NCBI RefSeq assembly: GCF_020852615.1
Contig: NZ_JADZAJ010000020.1
Coordinates: 1 to 52,426, forward strand
Origin: Nitrosomonas sp.
GTDB taxonomy: Bacteria; Pseudomonadota; Gammaproteobacteria; Burkholderiales; Nitrosomonadaceae
DNA length: 52,426 nt
Direction of reading: 5' to 3'
Under the pieces are notes generated by a model that was not told the DNA's origin, did no database searches, and saw only the letters and a program-made list of their open reading frames with translations. Both the position numbers and the translations under genes were made by a program. Numbering within the stretch: the first letter of the stretch is position 1; each line of letters starts with the position of its first letter. This document shows positions 18,091 to 28,200 of this stretch, one piece after another.

Positions 18091-18433
18091 ACTGATCAGG
18101 CGGGGGTGTCATACCGTTTTCCAGCCGATAAAGCCAGGCCAGCAATTCGGCGACTGCAATATACAATTCTGGCGGGATGTGATCATCCAGATCAACCTGC
18201 ATTAACAGCGCCACCAGTTCAGCTGATTCATGCACATACACGCCGGCTTCCCGGGCGTGGTGAATAATTGCTTCGGCAATTACTCCCCGGCCCTTGGCGA
18301 CAACGCGAGGAGCCGTCATGCCGCCGTGATAAGCAAGCGCCACTGCACCGGGTACCGCATTCTGCCCGGCGGCGGCAGGTGGATCAGTCAGGCTGCTTGA
18401 CGGTTGCTGTTCATTCAGATCAGGTGTTTTCAT
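18089..18433 (-). CDS. FlhB C-terminal-domain homologue (FlhX-type export switch protein)
   Basis: A 114-residue soluble protein like the cytoplasmic domain of FlhB/YscU but without its membrane part. Matching stretch: AVALAYHGGMTAPRVVAKGRG, then AREAGVYVHESAELVALLMQ and IPPELYIAVAELLAWLYRLE, which follow the FlhB-C order. The autocleavage motif NPTH is absent; the corresponding place reads GGMTAPRV. Such proteins can partly replace the FlhB C-terminal fragment in other bacteria and may tune the export switch. It overlaps the upstream FliK-like gene by 14 bases, so the two are translationally coupled. The start is ATG at 18433. Confidence 0.88.
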   Translation of the reverse strand: MKTPDLNEQQPSSSLTDPPAAAGQNAVPGAVALAYHGGMTAPRVVAKGRGVIAEAIIHHAREAGVYVHESAELVALLMQVDLDDHIPPELYIAVAELLAWLYRLENGMTPPPDQ

Positions 18434-19433
18434 GCTGCTGAATTTCCATTGCCTGTATTGTCAGTCCGGTGGTTTGCATGGCATTTGCCAGAGTCAGCTG
18501 CTCTTTTTTGAGCTGTTGTGTAATCTCATCAGACTCGGTATCCAGCCGGATTCGCATTCCCTGCGGCTCAATCATGAGTGTGGCAGTGATCTTTCCCAGA
18601 TTGGGCAATTGCAGATGAATACGGGTTTGCCATCGGCCGGATTTTCCGGATGGTTCCCCGGCCTGTTCTCTATCGTCCAGGTGCTCGGTGATATCCCATT
18701 CCGCAACCTGTCCCGGCCAGATTTCTCCTCGCCATTGAATGACTCCGGTTTCCAGCGTATGGAGTTGCTGCTGTACCAATGCAGCGGCTTGTGGTGCAAC
18801 GGGTGAGGCTGGATCAGTGGCTGCTGCAGCGGTGGGTGTAAATACAGGCAATCTGCTCTGTGGTTCCTGCCGGAGCTGTTGCAGCGAACGGCCGCCATTC
18901 AGCCATTGTGCCAGATGTGATTCATAAAACAGCCCGCTGGCTGATAGTGCCTGCTGCAGCTGGCTGGATAAATGTGCTTTTTCTGTGCTGGTCGCAGGGG
19001 GGGCCGGTAACAGCGGGATTGTTTCGTTTGCGGTTTTTGTGGCTGTGGATACGGGCTGGTTTAACAGCTGGGCAATAAATTTTCCGGTTTGGCTGAGTGT
19101 TGTCGGGTTGCTGCTGCCCTGAATGTTGTTTTGCAGCAAAAATTTAAGTCGTGGAGCCTGCTCGATCAGTGTCAGTTCCAGCACATCCCCGGTATTGACC
19201 GAAGCAGGCATCCGCATCTGCAGCCATTTGCCGGCGACATTGACTATGGAATGACCGTCAGCCAGCCGTTCACCAATCTGTGCCATATATTTCTGGCCAG
19301 GAACAAAGGGAGGGGTGTCTGACTGTGTGGCATCCGGTACAGGAGTTATCGGATTGACCGGCCGGGTTTGTGAAACGGTATCGACCGGTGTGGCGGACAG
19401 AATAACCGCTGGATTGATTGGGTTTGAAATCAT
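18420..19433 (-). CDS. Second FliK-like hook-length control protein
   Basis: A 337-residue protein with a low-complexity N-terminal two-thirds rich in Pro, Ala, Thr and Gln and a C-terminal domain of FliK type: WQTRIHLQLPNLGKITATLM, EPQGMRIRLDTES and QQLKKEQLTLANAM. It differs strongly from the FliK at 7333-8508. Being coupled to an FlhB-C homologue, it probably acts on export specificity. It could also be an unrelated protein with a FliK-like end. ATG at 19433 has only a weak GGA upstream. The 114 bases before it (to mutL) hold no other gene. Confidence 0.72.
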   Translation of the reverse strand: MISNPINPAVILSATPVDTVSQTRPVNPITPVPDATQSDTPPFVPGQKYMAQIGERLADGHSIVNVAGKWLQMRMPASVNTGDVLELTLIEQAPRLKFLLQNNIQGSSNPTTLSQTGKFIAQLLNQPVSTATKTANETIPLLPAPPATSTEKAHLSSQLQQALSASGLFYESHLAQWLNGGRSLQQLRQEPQSRLPVFTPTAAAATDPASPVAPQAAALVQQQLHTLETGVIQWRGEIWPGQVAEWDITEHLDDREQAGEPSGKSGRWQTRIHLQLPNLGKITATLMIEPQGMRIRLDTESDEITQQLKKEQLTLANAMQTTGLTIQAMEIQQHENT

Positions 19434-19547
19434 GTCGTCGCAGTCCGGAGAGAATGATTCTGGATAATGGCTTCAAGTGTTAACCTGCCCCGGTGTGGTT
19501 GCGGGTGCATGCAATTGTATTTAACCGCTTTTATTATGACGTTATAA

Positions 19548-21374
19548 TTATTTTCCACGCATGAACATTTTATCCAGCTCGGCCAGGCTGATTTCAAACC
19601 AGGTCGGGCGACCGTGGTTGCATTGGTCTGAACGCTCGGTAATTTCCATTTTGCGCAGGAGCTCATTCATTTCCATCTGTGTCAGCGGGCGATTGGCACG
19701 GACAGCACTGTGGCAGGCGATTGTTGCCAGTAATTCATTGCGGTGAGCAACAAGCCGCTGGGCAGGGTCGCCGTTTCTGATTTCATCCAGCAGCTCGCGT
19801 ACCAGTTTTTCTATATCAGCATGCTGCAGTATGGCCGGGACAGCACGTATGGCAAGTGTGGTGGCTGATAATGCAGATATTTCAAAACCCAGTTGCTGCA
19901 ACAGAGGCTGATTTTCTTCCACTGTAGCACGGTCAAGACTGTCTGCATGAAATGTGACCGGAATCAGCAGCCGTTGTGCGGATAATGTCTGTTCATCCAG
20001 CTGTGATTTCAGTTGTTCATAGACGATGCGTTCATGTGCGGCATGCATATCCACAATTACCAGCCCTTTCCGGTTCTGTGCCAGGATATAGACGCCGTGT
20101 AATTGTCCCAGTGCAAAACCCAGCGGGGGGATAACCGGATCCTCATGGCTTGCTTCTCCGGTCTGCCGGGAACGGTTCTGGTTCTGTGTGACCGCGAAAT
20201 CCGGTCCGCTGCCCGACAGGGTCTGATAAAAGCTGAATGGCTGCGCAATCCTGTCTGCCGGCAAATGTGTTTGTCTGGAATAACCTGGCACAGGCGCAGC
20301 GGGTGTGCGGGCTGCAGGGGGATGGTCTGCAGCAGCCGGGTTGCTGGCGGGTATCGCCACCGGAGAAACGGGCAGTTCTGTACCTGCGCGCGGCAGAGAC
20401 AGTGCCTTGCTGACTGCATGGTAGATGAACTGATGGATAGCCCGTGATTCCCGGAAGCGAACTTCAATTTTGGTTGGATGAACATTGACATCAACCTGTT
20501 CGGGATCAATATCCAGATACAGCACGAAAGCGGCATGGCGATCGAGGTGCAGCACATCACGGTAAGCCTCGCGCAGGGCATGAGCGATGAGTTTGTCACG
20601 CACAAAACGTCCATTCACAAAAAAATACTGCATATCGCGTGCTGCACGTGAATATGCCGGTTGCGCCAGCATGCCCCGCAGACTGATGCCAGCTGATTGT
20701 TCATCCAGCCAGGCGGCTGATTCCGAAAATGTCTCACCCAGCACAGCTTTGATGCGTGTGGCGGTTTCTGCCGCCTGCCAGTGATGGCGTACATTCCCAT
20801 TGTGACGCAGTGTAAAAGTGATGCCTGCATGAGAAAGCGCCATACGCCGAAAAATTTCTTCACAGTGTGCAAACTCCGTAGCTTCAGTTTTAAGAAATTT
20901 GCGCCGGGCGGGAAGGTTGAAAAACAGATCGCGGACTTCAACTGTAGTGCCCGCCATGTGGGATGAGGGCTCAGGCGGTAACATCCGTGTACCTTCGGTG
21001 CGTATCTGCCAGGCGTGTTTTTCATCGGGTTGCTGGCTGATGAGTAACAGACAGGAAACTGAAGCAATACTGGCCAGTCCTTCTCCGCGAAATCCCAGAC
21101 TGGTGATTTTGTGCAAATCTTCCTGACTGGCAATTTTGCTGGTTGCGTGACGCGTCAGTGCGAGTGGCAATTCTTCTGCGGAGATCCCTGAGCCGTTATC
21201 GGTGACGCGGATCAGTTTCAGGCCGCCTTGCGCGATATCGACCGTGATTTCAGCCGCACCCGCATCAATGGCATTTTCCAGCAATTCTTTCAGTACAGAA
21301 GCGGGGCGTTCAATGACTTCTCCTGCGGCTATCTGACTAATCAATCCATCCGGCAGTAATCTGATCGCACTCAT
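19548..21374 (-). CDS. mutL: DNA mismatch repair protein MutL
   Basis: A 608-residue MutL. The N-terminal GHKL ATPase has IAAGEVIERPASVLKELLEN (N box), DNGSGIS and FRGEGLASI. It then has FVNGRFVRDK and VDVNVHPTKIEVRF of the transducer domain, a Pro/Ala-rich linker (about 345-420), and the C-terminal dimerisation domain. That domain carries DMHAAHERIVYE, the variant of DQHA(x)2E(x)4E that marks MutL proteins with endonuclease activity, so nicking may not depend on MutH. Start at 21374 (MSAIRLLPDG) fits the family. An in-frame ATG at 21431 would add 19 unrelated residues. Confidence 0.96.
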   Translation of the reverse strand: MSAIRLLPDGLISQIAAGEVIERPASVLKELLENAIDAGAAEITVDIAQGGLKLIRVTDNGSGISAEELPLALTRHATSKIASQEDLHKITSLGFRGEGLASIASVSCLLLISQQPDEKHAWQIRTEGTRMLPPEPSSHMAGTTVEVRDLFFNLPARRKFLKTEATEFAHCEEIFRRMALSHAGITFTLRHNGNVRHHWQAAETATRIKAVLGETFSESAAWLDEQSAGISLRGMLAQPAYSRAARDMQYFFVNGRFVRDKLIAHALREAYRDVLHLDRHAAFVLYLDIDPEQVDVNVHPTKIEVRFRESRAIHQFIYHAVSKALSLPRAGTELPVSPVAIPASNPAAADHPPAARTPAAPVPGYSRQTHLPADRIAQPFSFYQTLSGSGPDFAVTQNQNRSRQTGEASHEDPVIPPLGFALGQLHGVYILAQNRKGLVIVDMHAAHERIVYEQLKSQLDEQTLSAQRLLIPVTFHADSLDRATVEENQPLLQQLGFEISALSATTLAIRAVPAILQHADIEKLVRELLDEIRNGDPAQRLVAHRNELLATIACHSAVRANRPLTQMEMNELLRKMEITERSDQCNHGRPTWFEISLAELDKMFMRGK

Positions 21375-21749
21375 TTGGAAAATGGAAGGAAAGTTGCTGA
21401 AATCTGTAGAAAAACTGACTGAATCGACCATTATACTGACTTCAAGTTATGGTACGCTTGAGGCTGAGCAGTCGGGGTGGAAAGCGGTATCCGGCCGATA
21501 TTGTCCGGATGCCGCAGGAAAGCAGCCCCACCCCGGAAATCTGACTCATTACAGGGGGACTTTTGGAAATCCGGTTATACGGGATGGAGCGTAAGGTACA
21601 CAAAGCGTAATAATGAGATATATCAATATATCAAATATGGACAGGTGGGGCAGGAAGCATTGTGCAACACCATAATCCGCCCGCAAAAACGATTTTTAGA
21701 GATATCCCGCAGTAATCATGAATTTCAGGAACTAACTATTAAAACCATC
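21375..21749. other. 375-base mutL-rpiA divergent gap, no gene seen
   Basis: The gap holds the nested stem structure at 21472-21536 and an inverted repeat GATATAT-CA-ATATATC at 21617-21632 within an AT-rich stretch that could be an operator or promoter region for rpiA. The rpiA frame happens to stay open back to 21477, but the translated residues there resemble no RpiA. Confidence 0.6.
21472..21536. other. Nested two-stem structure, candidate structured RNA or DNA element
   Basis: Outer stem: 21472-21480 pairs with 21528-21536 (9 pairs, one G-T). Inner stem: 21484-21494 pairs with 21505-21515 (11 pairs, one G-T) around a 10-base loop. Only 3 bases on the left and 12 on the right separate the stems. 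Twenty near-continuous pairs in 65 bases of non-coding DNA is far more than nearby gaps show. There is no T run on either side, so it does not look like a terminator. Which strand is transcribed is unknown. Confidence 0.45.
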
Positions 21750-22409
21750 ATGACACAAGACGAGCAGAAACGGGCAGTAGCACAAGCAGCGCTGCAGTAT
21801 GTGCCGGTAGGTGAAATTATCGGCATCGGAACAGGGTCGACCGCCAATTTTTTTATCGACGAACTGGCCAGGATCAAGCACAGGATTGAGGGTGCCGTAG
21901 CCAGCTCCGAGGTGACTGCAAATCGTCTGAAGCAGCACGGTATCGAGGTACTGGATCTCAATTCCGTCAGCGAAATCCCGGTGTATATCGATGGTGCGGA
22001 TGAAATCACCCGGAATATGCATATGATTAAAGGCGGTGGCGGTGCGTTAACACGTGAAAAAATCGTGGCGGCCGTCGCGCAAAAATTTATCTGCATCGCT
22101 GACCGGAGCAAGCTGGTCGGCGTATTGGGAAAATTTCCACTGCCGGTGGAAGTGATCCCGATGGCCCGCAGCTATGTCGCCCGGGAAATTACCCTGCTGG
22201 GCGGGCAACCTGCCTGGCGGCAAGGCGTGACTACTGACAACGGCAACATTATTCTCGATGTTCATAACCTGAATATCATGAACCCGGTTGAGCTGGAAAC
22301 GACACTCAACCAGATTACCGGAGTGGTGACAAACGGCCTGTTTGCCAGACGGGGAGCCAACGTGCTGCTGATGGGTACGGATCAGGGGGTGGAAACCATT
22401 ACGCTATAA
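21750..22409 (+). CDS. rpiA: Ribose-5-phosphate isomerase A
   Basis: A 219-residue RpiA, interconverting ribose 5-phosphate and ribulose 5-phosphate in the pentose phosphate and Calvin cycles. The marks are [15 protein letters not shown] (phosphate loop), [19 protein letters not shown] with the catalytic residues, and the C-terminal [20 protein letters not shown]. The ATG at 21750 gives the normal family length; the ribosome site is weak. The next gene, phoU, starts 146 bases downstream and that gap contains a small hairpin (CTGCC-N7-GGCAG near 22436). Confidence 0.96.
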   Translation: MTQDEQKRAVAQAALQYVPVGEIIGIGTGSTANFFIDELARIKHRIEGAVASSEVTANRLKQHGIEVLDLNSVSEIPVYIDGADEITRNMHMIKGGGGALTREKIVAAVAQKFICIADRSKLVGVLGKFPLPVEVIPMARSYVAREITLLGGQPAWRQGVTTDNGNIILDVHNLNIMNPVELETTLNQITGVVTNGLFARRGANVLLMGTDQGVETITL

Positions 22410-22555
22410 AAAAGGTCAATAAAAGGTCGGTATTCTGCCTTGTTCCGGCAGAGTGTCGACTGGCCCTGCAGCTTTCCGGCAGTTATTCAGCCTGTCATCA
22501 GACCATCATGATAGATGTATAGGATGACGCGATTACTTCTTCCCAGGATGCAAAC

Positions 22556-23263
22556 ATGCCCAATAAAGAACATTTCTCCAAAAAATTTGATGCTGATCTT
22601 GAAGAAATCCGTACCCGTGTCCTGCAAATGGGGGGATTGGTGGAAGAACAGATCAAAAACGCGATTGAGGCTTTGACTGAAGGTAATGAGGCCATGATTG
22701 AACAGGTCATTGATAATGATCATCGCGTTAATGCCATGGAAGTCAAGATTGACGAGCTCTGTTCCCAGATTATTGTCCGCAGGCAGCCAACGGCGATTGA
22801 TCTGCGCATGATCATGACCGTCATCAACACGATTACGGATCTGGAAAGAATCGGTGACGAGGCTGCCAAAATTGCCCGTATGGCCAAACTGATCTACGCT
22901 GCAGACCGGATGCACATGCCGCGCTTTGTTGAAATACGGCATATTGCAGCGATCGCTATGGATATGTTGCGCAAGGCGCTTGATGCCTTTGCTCGAGTGG
23001 ATCCAAATGCTTCAGCGGAAATTGTCAGGCAGGATGAGGAAGTGGATGAGGAATTCCGCTCGATTATCCGGCACCTGGTCACATTCATGATGGAGGATCC
23101 ACGTAAAATATCGACAGCGATTGAGATACTGTTTGCTGCCAAGGCTGTCGAGCGTATTGGCGATCATGCCAAAAACATGTCGGAGTATGTGGTCTATATG
23201 GTTAAGGGCAAGGATGTTCGCCATGTTTCAGCTGATGAGATTGAGCGCGAAGTAGGGAAGTAA
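22556..23263 (+). CDS. phoU: Phosphate transport system regulator PhoU
   Basis: A 235-residue PhoU made of two three-helix repeats. Each repeat carries the metal-binding E/DxxxD-type motif: VIDNDHRVNAMEVKIDEL in the first half and VRQDEEVDEEFRSI in the second, plus ERIGDEAAKIA and ERIGDHAKNMSEYVVY. PhoU links the Pst transporter with the PhoR kinase and limits phosphate uptake. No pst genes lie next to it. Instead ppx follows after 24 bases, so the pair may serve phosphate/polyphosphate balance. ATG at 22556 is preceded by AGGATG. Confidence 0.95.
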   Translation: MPNKEHFSKKFDADLEEIRTRVLQMGGLVEEQIKNAIEALTEGNEAMIEQVIDNDHRVNAMEVKIDELCSQIIVRRQPTAIDLRMIMTVINTITDLERIGDEAAKIARMAKLIYAADRMHMPRFVEIRHIAAIAMDMLRKALDAFARVDPNASAEIVRQDEEVDEEFRSIIRHLVTFMMEDPRKISTAIEILFAAKAVERIGDHAKNMSEYVVYMVKGKDVRHVSADEIEREVGK

Positions 23264-23287
23264 TCTACCCGGAGCCATACTGGAAAC

Positions 23288-24823
23288 ATGCACGAATATT
23301 CCACACTCGCAGCAGTCGATCTGGGTTCCAACAGTTTTCACCTGCAAGTCGCCAGAGTGGCGGAAAGGCAGCTTTATCTGCTGGACAACCTGAAGGAAAC
23401 GGTACAGCTTGCAGCAGGATTATCTGAAGATCAGCTTCTGGATGAAGCATCACAAAGCCGTGCGCTGGCCTGTCTGGAGCGGTTTGGTCAGCGCTTGCGC
23501 GGATTTCCGCATCATGCAGTCAGGGCAGTGGGAACGAACTCGCTGCGCGTTGCCCGTAATGCGGCAGATTTTCTTCGCAAGGCCGAAAGCGCGCTGGGTT
23601 TCCCGATTGAAATCATTGCCGGACATGAAGAGGCGCGGCTTATCTATCTCGGTGTTGTGCACAGCCTGCCTTCCTCCGATGATGCTTTGCTCGTTGTTGA
23701 TATTGGCGGTGGTTCTACCGAGCTGATTATTGGCAGCCAGCTGAAGTCCAGCAAGCTGGAAAGTCTGCCCATGGGCTGTATCAGCCACAGCCGGCATTTT
23801 TTTTCTGATGGAAAAATCACCAAAGGATCCCTGAAACGCGCTGAACTGGCTGCGCGTACCGAAATACAGGCCATTGCAGCCGAATTTTCCCCGTCACACT
23901 GGCAAAAGGCTTACGGCTCCTCCGGAACGGCTCGTGCACTGGCGCATATCCTTGCCCGCAATGGTTATAACGATGGCAATAACGAGGAAATCATTACCCT
24001 CGCAGGACTGGAAAAATTGCGCGACTTCCTGCTCAGGGCGGGCGATATCAGGAAGCTGGAAATTGAAGGGTTGAACCCTGCCCGCAGGGCAATCATTGCA
24101 GGCGGATTTGCCATCATGTCGGCAGTTTTTACCGAGCTGAACATGGATCGTATGGCGATTGCCAGCGGTGCGCTGCGTGAAGGCGTGCTCTGCGACATGC
24201 TGGGACGCTTTCACAAGGAAGATGTACGTGAAATCTCTGTGCAGGAATTTATGCAGCGCTACCGGATCGACCCGGTTCAGGCTGCCCGAATCGAATCTCT
24301 TGCGGTGATGCTCGGCAAACAGCTTCTGGCCGGCAGTCCCGATCAGGAAAAAGTGGAAGATGCACTGAAAATGCTTTCATGGGCCGCACGCTTACATGAA
24401 ATCGGGATTTCAGTAGCACATACCGGCTATCACAAACATTCAGCGTATATTCTGGAAAATGCGGATATTCCCGGATTTTCCAGGATGGAACAGTTTCAGT
24501 TGAGCCAGCTGGTGCTTTCGCATCATGGCTCACTTGCCAAAACCCGGGATTTTCTCAGCCAGCCCGTCAACCTTGTCCGTTCAGTTGCGCTGCGGATTGC
24601 CGCAATTTTTTATCGCAGCCGGACACATGTCAATTTGCCCGATATGGTGTTGTCCCTGAACGGGAAACACTGCCTGTTACATATCCCGCAGGCATGGCTT
24701 GAACGCAATCCGCTCACCGACACTTTGCTGAATAATGAAATCGGAGTGTGGGCAAAAGTCGATATTGACCTGCGTATTGAAAACCTGACAGAGAGTCACC
24801 GCACCCGGTCGGGTGCAGCCTGA
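23288..24823 (+). CDS. ppx: Exopolyphosphatase (Ppx/GppA family)
   Basis: A 511-residue Ppx. The N-terminal ASKHA ATPase-like domains carry AAVDLGSNSFHLQVAR (phosphate 1), DIGGGSTELIIG (phosphate 2) and GSSGTARALAHI. The C-terminal third is an HD-like domain, with LSWAARLHEIGISVAHTGYHKHSAY and QLVLSHHG. Length and the HD part favour Ppx over the shorter GppA-only or Ppx2 forms. It releases phosphate from polyphosphate ends. It follows phoU directly and converges on pilE with 3 bases between stops. Confidence 0.92.
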   Translation: MHEYSTLAAVDLGSNSFHLQVARVAERQLYLLDNLKETVQLAAGLSEDQLLDEASQSRALACLERFGQRLRGFPHHAVRAVGTNSLRVARNAADFLRKAESALGFPIEIIAGHEEARLIYLGVVHSLPSSDDALLVVDIGGGSTELIIGSQLKSSKLESLPMGCISHSRHFFSDGKITKGSLKRAELAARTEIQAIAAEFSPSHWQKAYGSSGTARALAHILARNGYNDGNNEEIITLAGLEKLRDFLLRAGDIRKLEIEGLNPARRAIIAGGFAIMSAVFTELNMDRMAIASGALREGVLCDMLGRFHKEDVREISVQEFMQRYRIDPVQAARIESLAVMLGKQLLAGSPDQEKVEDALKMLSWAARLHEIGISVAHTGYHKHSAYILENADIPGFSRMEQFQLSQLVLSHHGSLAKTRDFLSQPVNLVRSVALRIAAIFYRSRTHVNLPDMVLSLNGKHCLLHIPQAWLERNPLTDTLLNNEIGVWAKVDIDLRIENLTESHRTRSGAA

Positions 24824-24826
24824 TGA

Positions 24827-25258
24827 TCAGCGCCAGCATTCGGTGACATCGCCATCCGCTCCTCTGACCCCTGTGTGTGTCAATGTTAATGTGCCGCAAG
24901 TATCGTTTGCCATAGAGCCTGCCGGTACCGCCTCCAGCGTATAGGTATTTTGTGTTGGGCCTGCTGCAAACCGAATGGTGTATTTTGCCGTCCCCGTTCT
25001 GGGTGACTGCGTAACCGGTAGCGTGAAATCACTACCGCTACCGGTCTTGTCGTAGCGGTTGGCTTCGGTGTAATTGCGTTCCAGCAGCTGCGTCATTTCC
25101 AGCAGGATGCCCCTGGCTTCAGTACGGTTGGAGCGGCGCACATGCTCCTGATAGGATGGATAAGCAATGGAAGCCAGAATACCAACAATTGCTACCACAA
25201 TCATCGTCTCGATCAGCGTAAACCCGCGATTTCCTGCATGGATTCGAGTCAGATTCAT
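24827..25258 (-). CDS. pilE: Type IV minor pilin PilE-like
   Basis: A 143-residue prepilin. The short leader ends in NRG and the mature part starts [20 protein letters not shown], with the glutamate at position 5 required for methylation and assembly. The C-terminal half carries a two-cysteine loop (DTCG and ECWR), the D-region of pilins. It is cut by PilD at the inner membrane. Given its place last in fimT-pilV-pilW-pilX-pilY1-pilE, it is a minor, priming pilin rather than the major one. A 17-base gap follows pilY1. Confidence 0.92.
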   Translation of the reverse strand: MNLTRIHAGNRGFTLIETMIVVAIVGILASIAYPSYQEHVRRSNRTEARGILLEMTQLLERNYTEANRYDKTGSGSDFTLPVTQSPRTGTAKYTIRFAAGPTQNTYTLEAVPAGSMANDTCGTLTLTHTGVRGADGDVTECWR

Positions 25259-25275
25259 TTAACGGATCCTCCTGT

Positions 25276-28200
25276 TTACTGTATCTGTTTCCAGGACCGG
25301 CGTGGTGGCCCTTCCCCATTTTTGATTGTTACATTCTCAACTGCACCGGTCGTGGTCGCAGCAATCAGGTGTGTCACACTACCCGCGCTAATGGCAACTG
25401 ATTCACTGCGAATGCCGTCGGAGCCTACTGCGGCGATAATCCGGTCGTTACTGTCCAGTTTGCCGTCATGATTGGTATCAAACTGCGGTGTGGATATCAT
25501 CCCGCCAGTCGCGGCATCCAGCAGCATCAGCCAGTTGCGGCCGCCTGCTTCACAGGCATCTGTGGAAGGAATCAGTGTAGTGAAAATGATCCGTCCAAAA
25601 TTCAGCATAGGCATAATAACCGAGCGTTCACCCTGCTTGGTTGCCGCCGGGGGCTGCAACAGATCGATATACCAGCCGCGTTTGGTCAGCCAGTCGACCG
25701 GATTGCCGGACACGGTACGCTCAAAAGGCGGGACGACCGTTTCAGCCGTAATGGTTTGCTGTTGCAGCACGCTGCGATCTGTTTCCGGAACCCGGCTGCT
25801 GCTGCCGTTGTTTTTGTCCCAGATACCATAGAGACTCTGTGTCCTGTTGTCGGTAACATCACCGGAAGCCACAAACTGACCCGTACCAAAGAAAATCATG
25901 TATCCGTCCTGTTTGTGATAGCCCACTTCCAGTGGCGAAGTAATCGGCTGTACCTGATTACTGCCATTTCTGGCGGTAAAGAGTGGCAACCTGGTACCGC
26001 TGGATTTGTATGCTACATCCCACTGGGCAGCATCCGGTTGTGATAGATCAAACTTCCACACATTTCCCTGTAAATCACCCGCATAAACGAGATCAATAAT
26101 TTTATCGTCGTTGGTATCCACCAGCGCCGGAGTGGAAAGGCCATTGCCGGTACCTGGGCTTGTCGGGATTTTTCTGATGAGTGCACCAGTCTGCAGATCA
26201 ACAATCAGCAGGTACGCTTTATCGCTGGTGCTGTTGTAGCCGTTACCGATAATGGCTGCCCAGGAGCCATCATTCAATCGTGCAATTTTTGCCTGGCCGT
26301 GAACATAACCGAGATCGGTGTCAGTGAATTCCCACAGTACATCTGATGCGGAAAAATTCGCCGGATCGGTAATATCCAGTGCAAATACACTTTTTCCACC
26401 TCCCCCCAATGTTCCCAGCAACACTGTTTTCCAGGCAGGTGTTGCGCCAATGTAGGCATCCCCGGCGTAGGCATTACCATCAACCAGATAGCGGTGTGTG
26501 TAACCGGGCGCAGTCAGCCGGCTTAACCCGGAATAAATGGCAGCCGGAACATAAGCAAACAGCTCCTTTCCGGTATCGGCATTGAAAGCATGCAGCATGC
26601 CGTCATTTGCTCCGGTATAAAGTGCCGATATGCGGCTGTTATTCGTTTGCCGGTAAACATGGTAGGTTGTCTGACCCGGTGTTCCGCCTGGCAGGGAATC
26701 GTAGCTGAAATCCAGCGATTTGATATGCAGCAGATCCGAGTTGACGATGTCACCCAGTACCCCGTTATTGCGGTTGCGGAAAGCGCCACCCTGTTCTATT
26801 TCAGTTGTTTTGTCGCCGCGCAGCCATTTGACACGATCGGCTCCTTTCCCGTCATTCACCCCGGATATGTCCGTATTCAGCGCTGTTTTCTGCGCAGCAG
26901 AAAACGAAGCAAAGCTGGCGGCAGTAAATGCCAGCACATTTGTGCCGTTGTGCGTAAAAATTTTCCGGTCAGCAGGATTGGGTATTTGCGCGGAAGCTTC
27001 CCACTGCAATGTTCCCAGTGACGCATCGGATTCCAGATTGAACGCCAGCAGCTGCCCGCTCCAGTCAGCGCTGTTGAACTTTGCCTGGTAAATCCGTGCA
27101 CCGGTATTAAGCCGGCTGGTATTGGTGGTTACTGCAGCAGCAGAGCTGATTCTGGCAGTCATATTGTTGAGTGCACTGCTTAGCCCGCTGGTAAAAGCAG
27201 CCGGATCCTGCGCACTGAAAAATTCTCCCCGACTGTTGACTGCAGCGTGCCAGAGGTCATCAATCTTTGCCGCGTCTGCCGCCGTTGGGTCCGGCCAGCC
27301 GGCCGGCCCGCCCGCGCTGCCCGGTAAACTGGTCAGTGTTCCCTCGACGCCCAGCCCAATCGTAAAATTCACCATATGTTGCCAGAAAGCCGGATCCCTG
27401 GCGTTGGTGGGTACCTTGTTGTCCAGATCAGTGCGCAGATCGGTTTTCCAGTATTCCATCGCCACATCGGCCAGGGTATTACTGTAGCCGTCCTGGTATG
27501 GCAGTGCCGGAGTGTATTTGAAAGATCCTGGCGATACATTGGGAAAATGGTTCGTGATATTGCTGCCGGCTGTCCCATCCGAATTGCCTGTATTGGGAGA
27601 GGATGAATCATTCCAGTAGCCATCGGTCATCAGGATATGATAGTTCTGCCGGCAGACCGGTTGAGAGCTGTCGGCTCCACCTGTCCCCGGCTTGCTGCTC
27701 CAGGGGCCCTTGTCATCGGCACGTTTCAGGTATTCCCCCACACCTTTTGTAGCAGTGCGCAGTGGCGTGCCCTGTGCCGGAATGGTGCGCCCGTAAAGTT
27801 TATCGAAGAAATCAGCCTTGTCTGCTCCGTCAAACTGTCGGACACCGGTAATCAGTGTTGCCGTAGATTTTCCGTCAAGTGGTGCGCTTCCCTGGTTAAT
27901 TGCGCCAAATGCGACACGCATGTTGTTGCCCTGTGCCGCAAACGCACGGCCGACACCGGCGCGCGCCAGCAGAACACGGGAACGGTAATAGGTGTACCAG
28001 TTGGCGAAATTCTGGATTTCTTCTGCATAAGTACAGATTGGTGCAGCTGCACAATCAGTGCGATTTTCTCCGCCGTTAAAGGGGGCATTTTCCGGTTTGA
28101 TTTCAACCTGCGTGTAACTGGCAGCTGAATCAGTTGCACCACTGCCGTTGTAGTGAAAATAAACTGCCGGATAAAAGGTTTGGTTTTTATTCGTCGTCGT

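Noticed and set aside
21472..21536. The structure at 21472-21536 as SRP RNA, RNase P RNA or a cobalamin riboswitch
   Set aside because: The conserved loops of these RNAs (for example the SRP GGAA tetraloop with its AGCA loop, or the RNase P core) are not found in the right places.
21477..21749. N-terminal extension of RpiA of about 91 residues
   Set aside because: RpiA proteins start where the ATG at 21750 lies. The upstream residues match nothing in the family and run through the hairpin structure.
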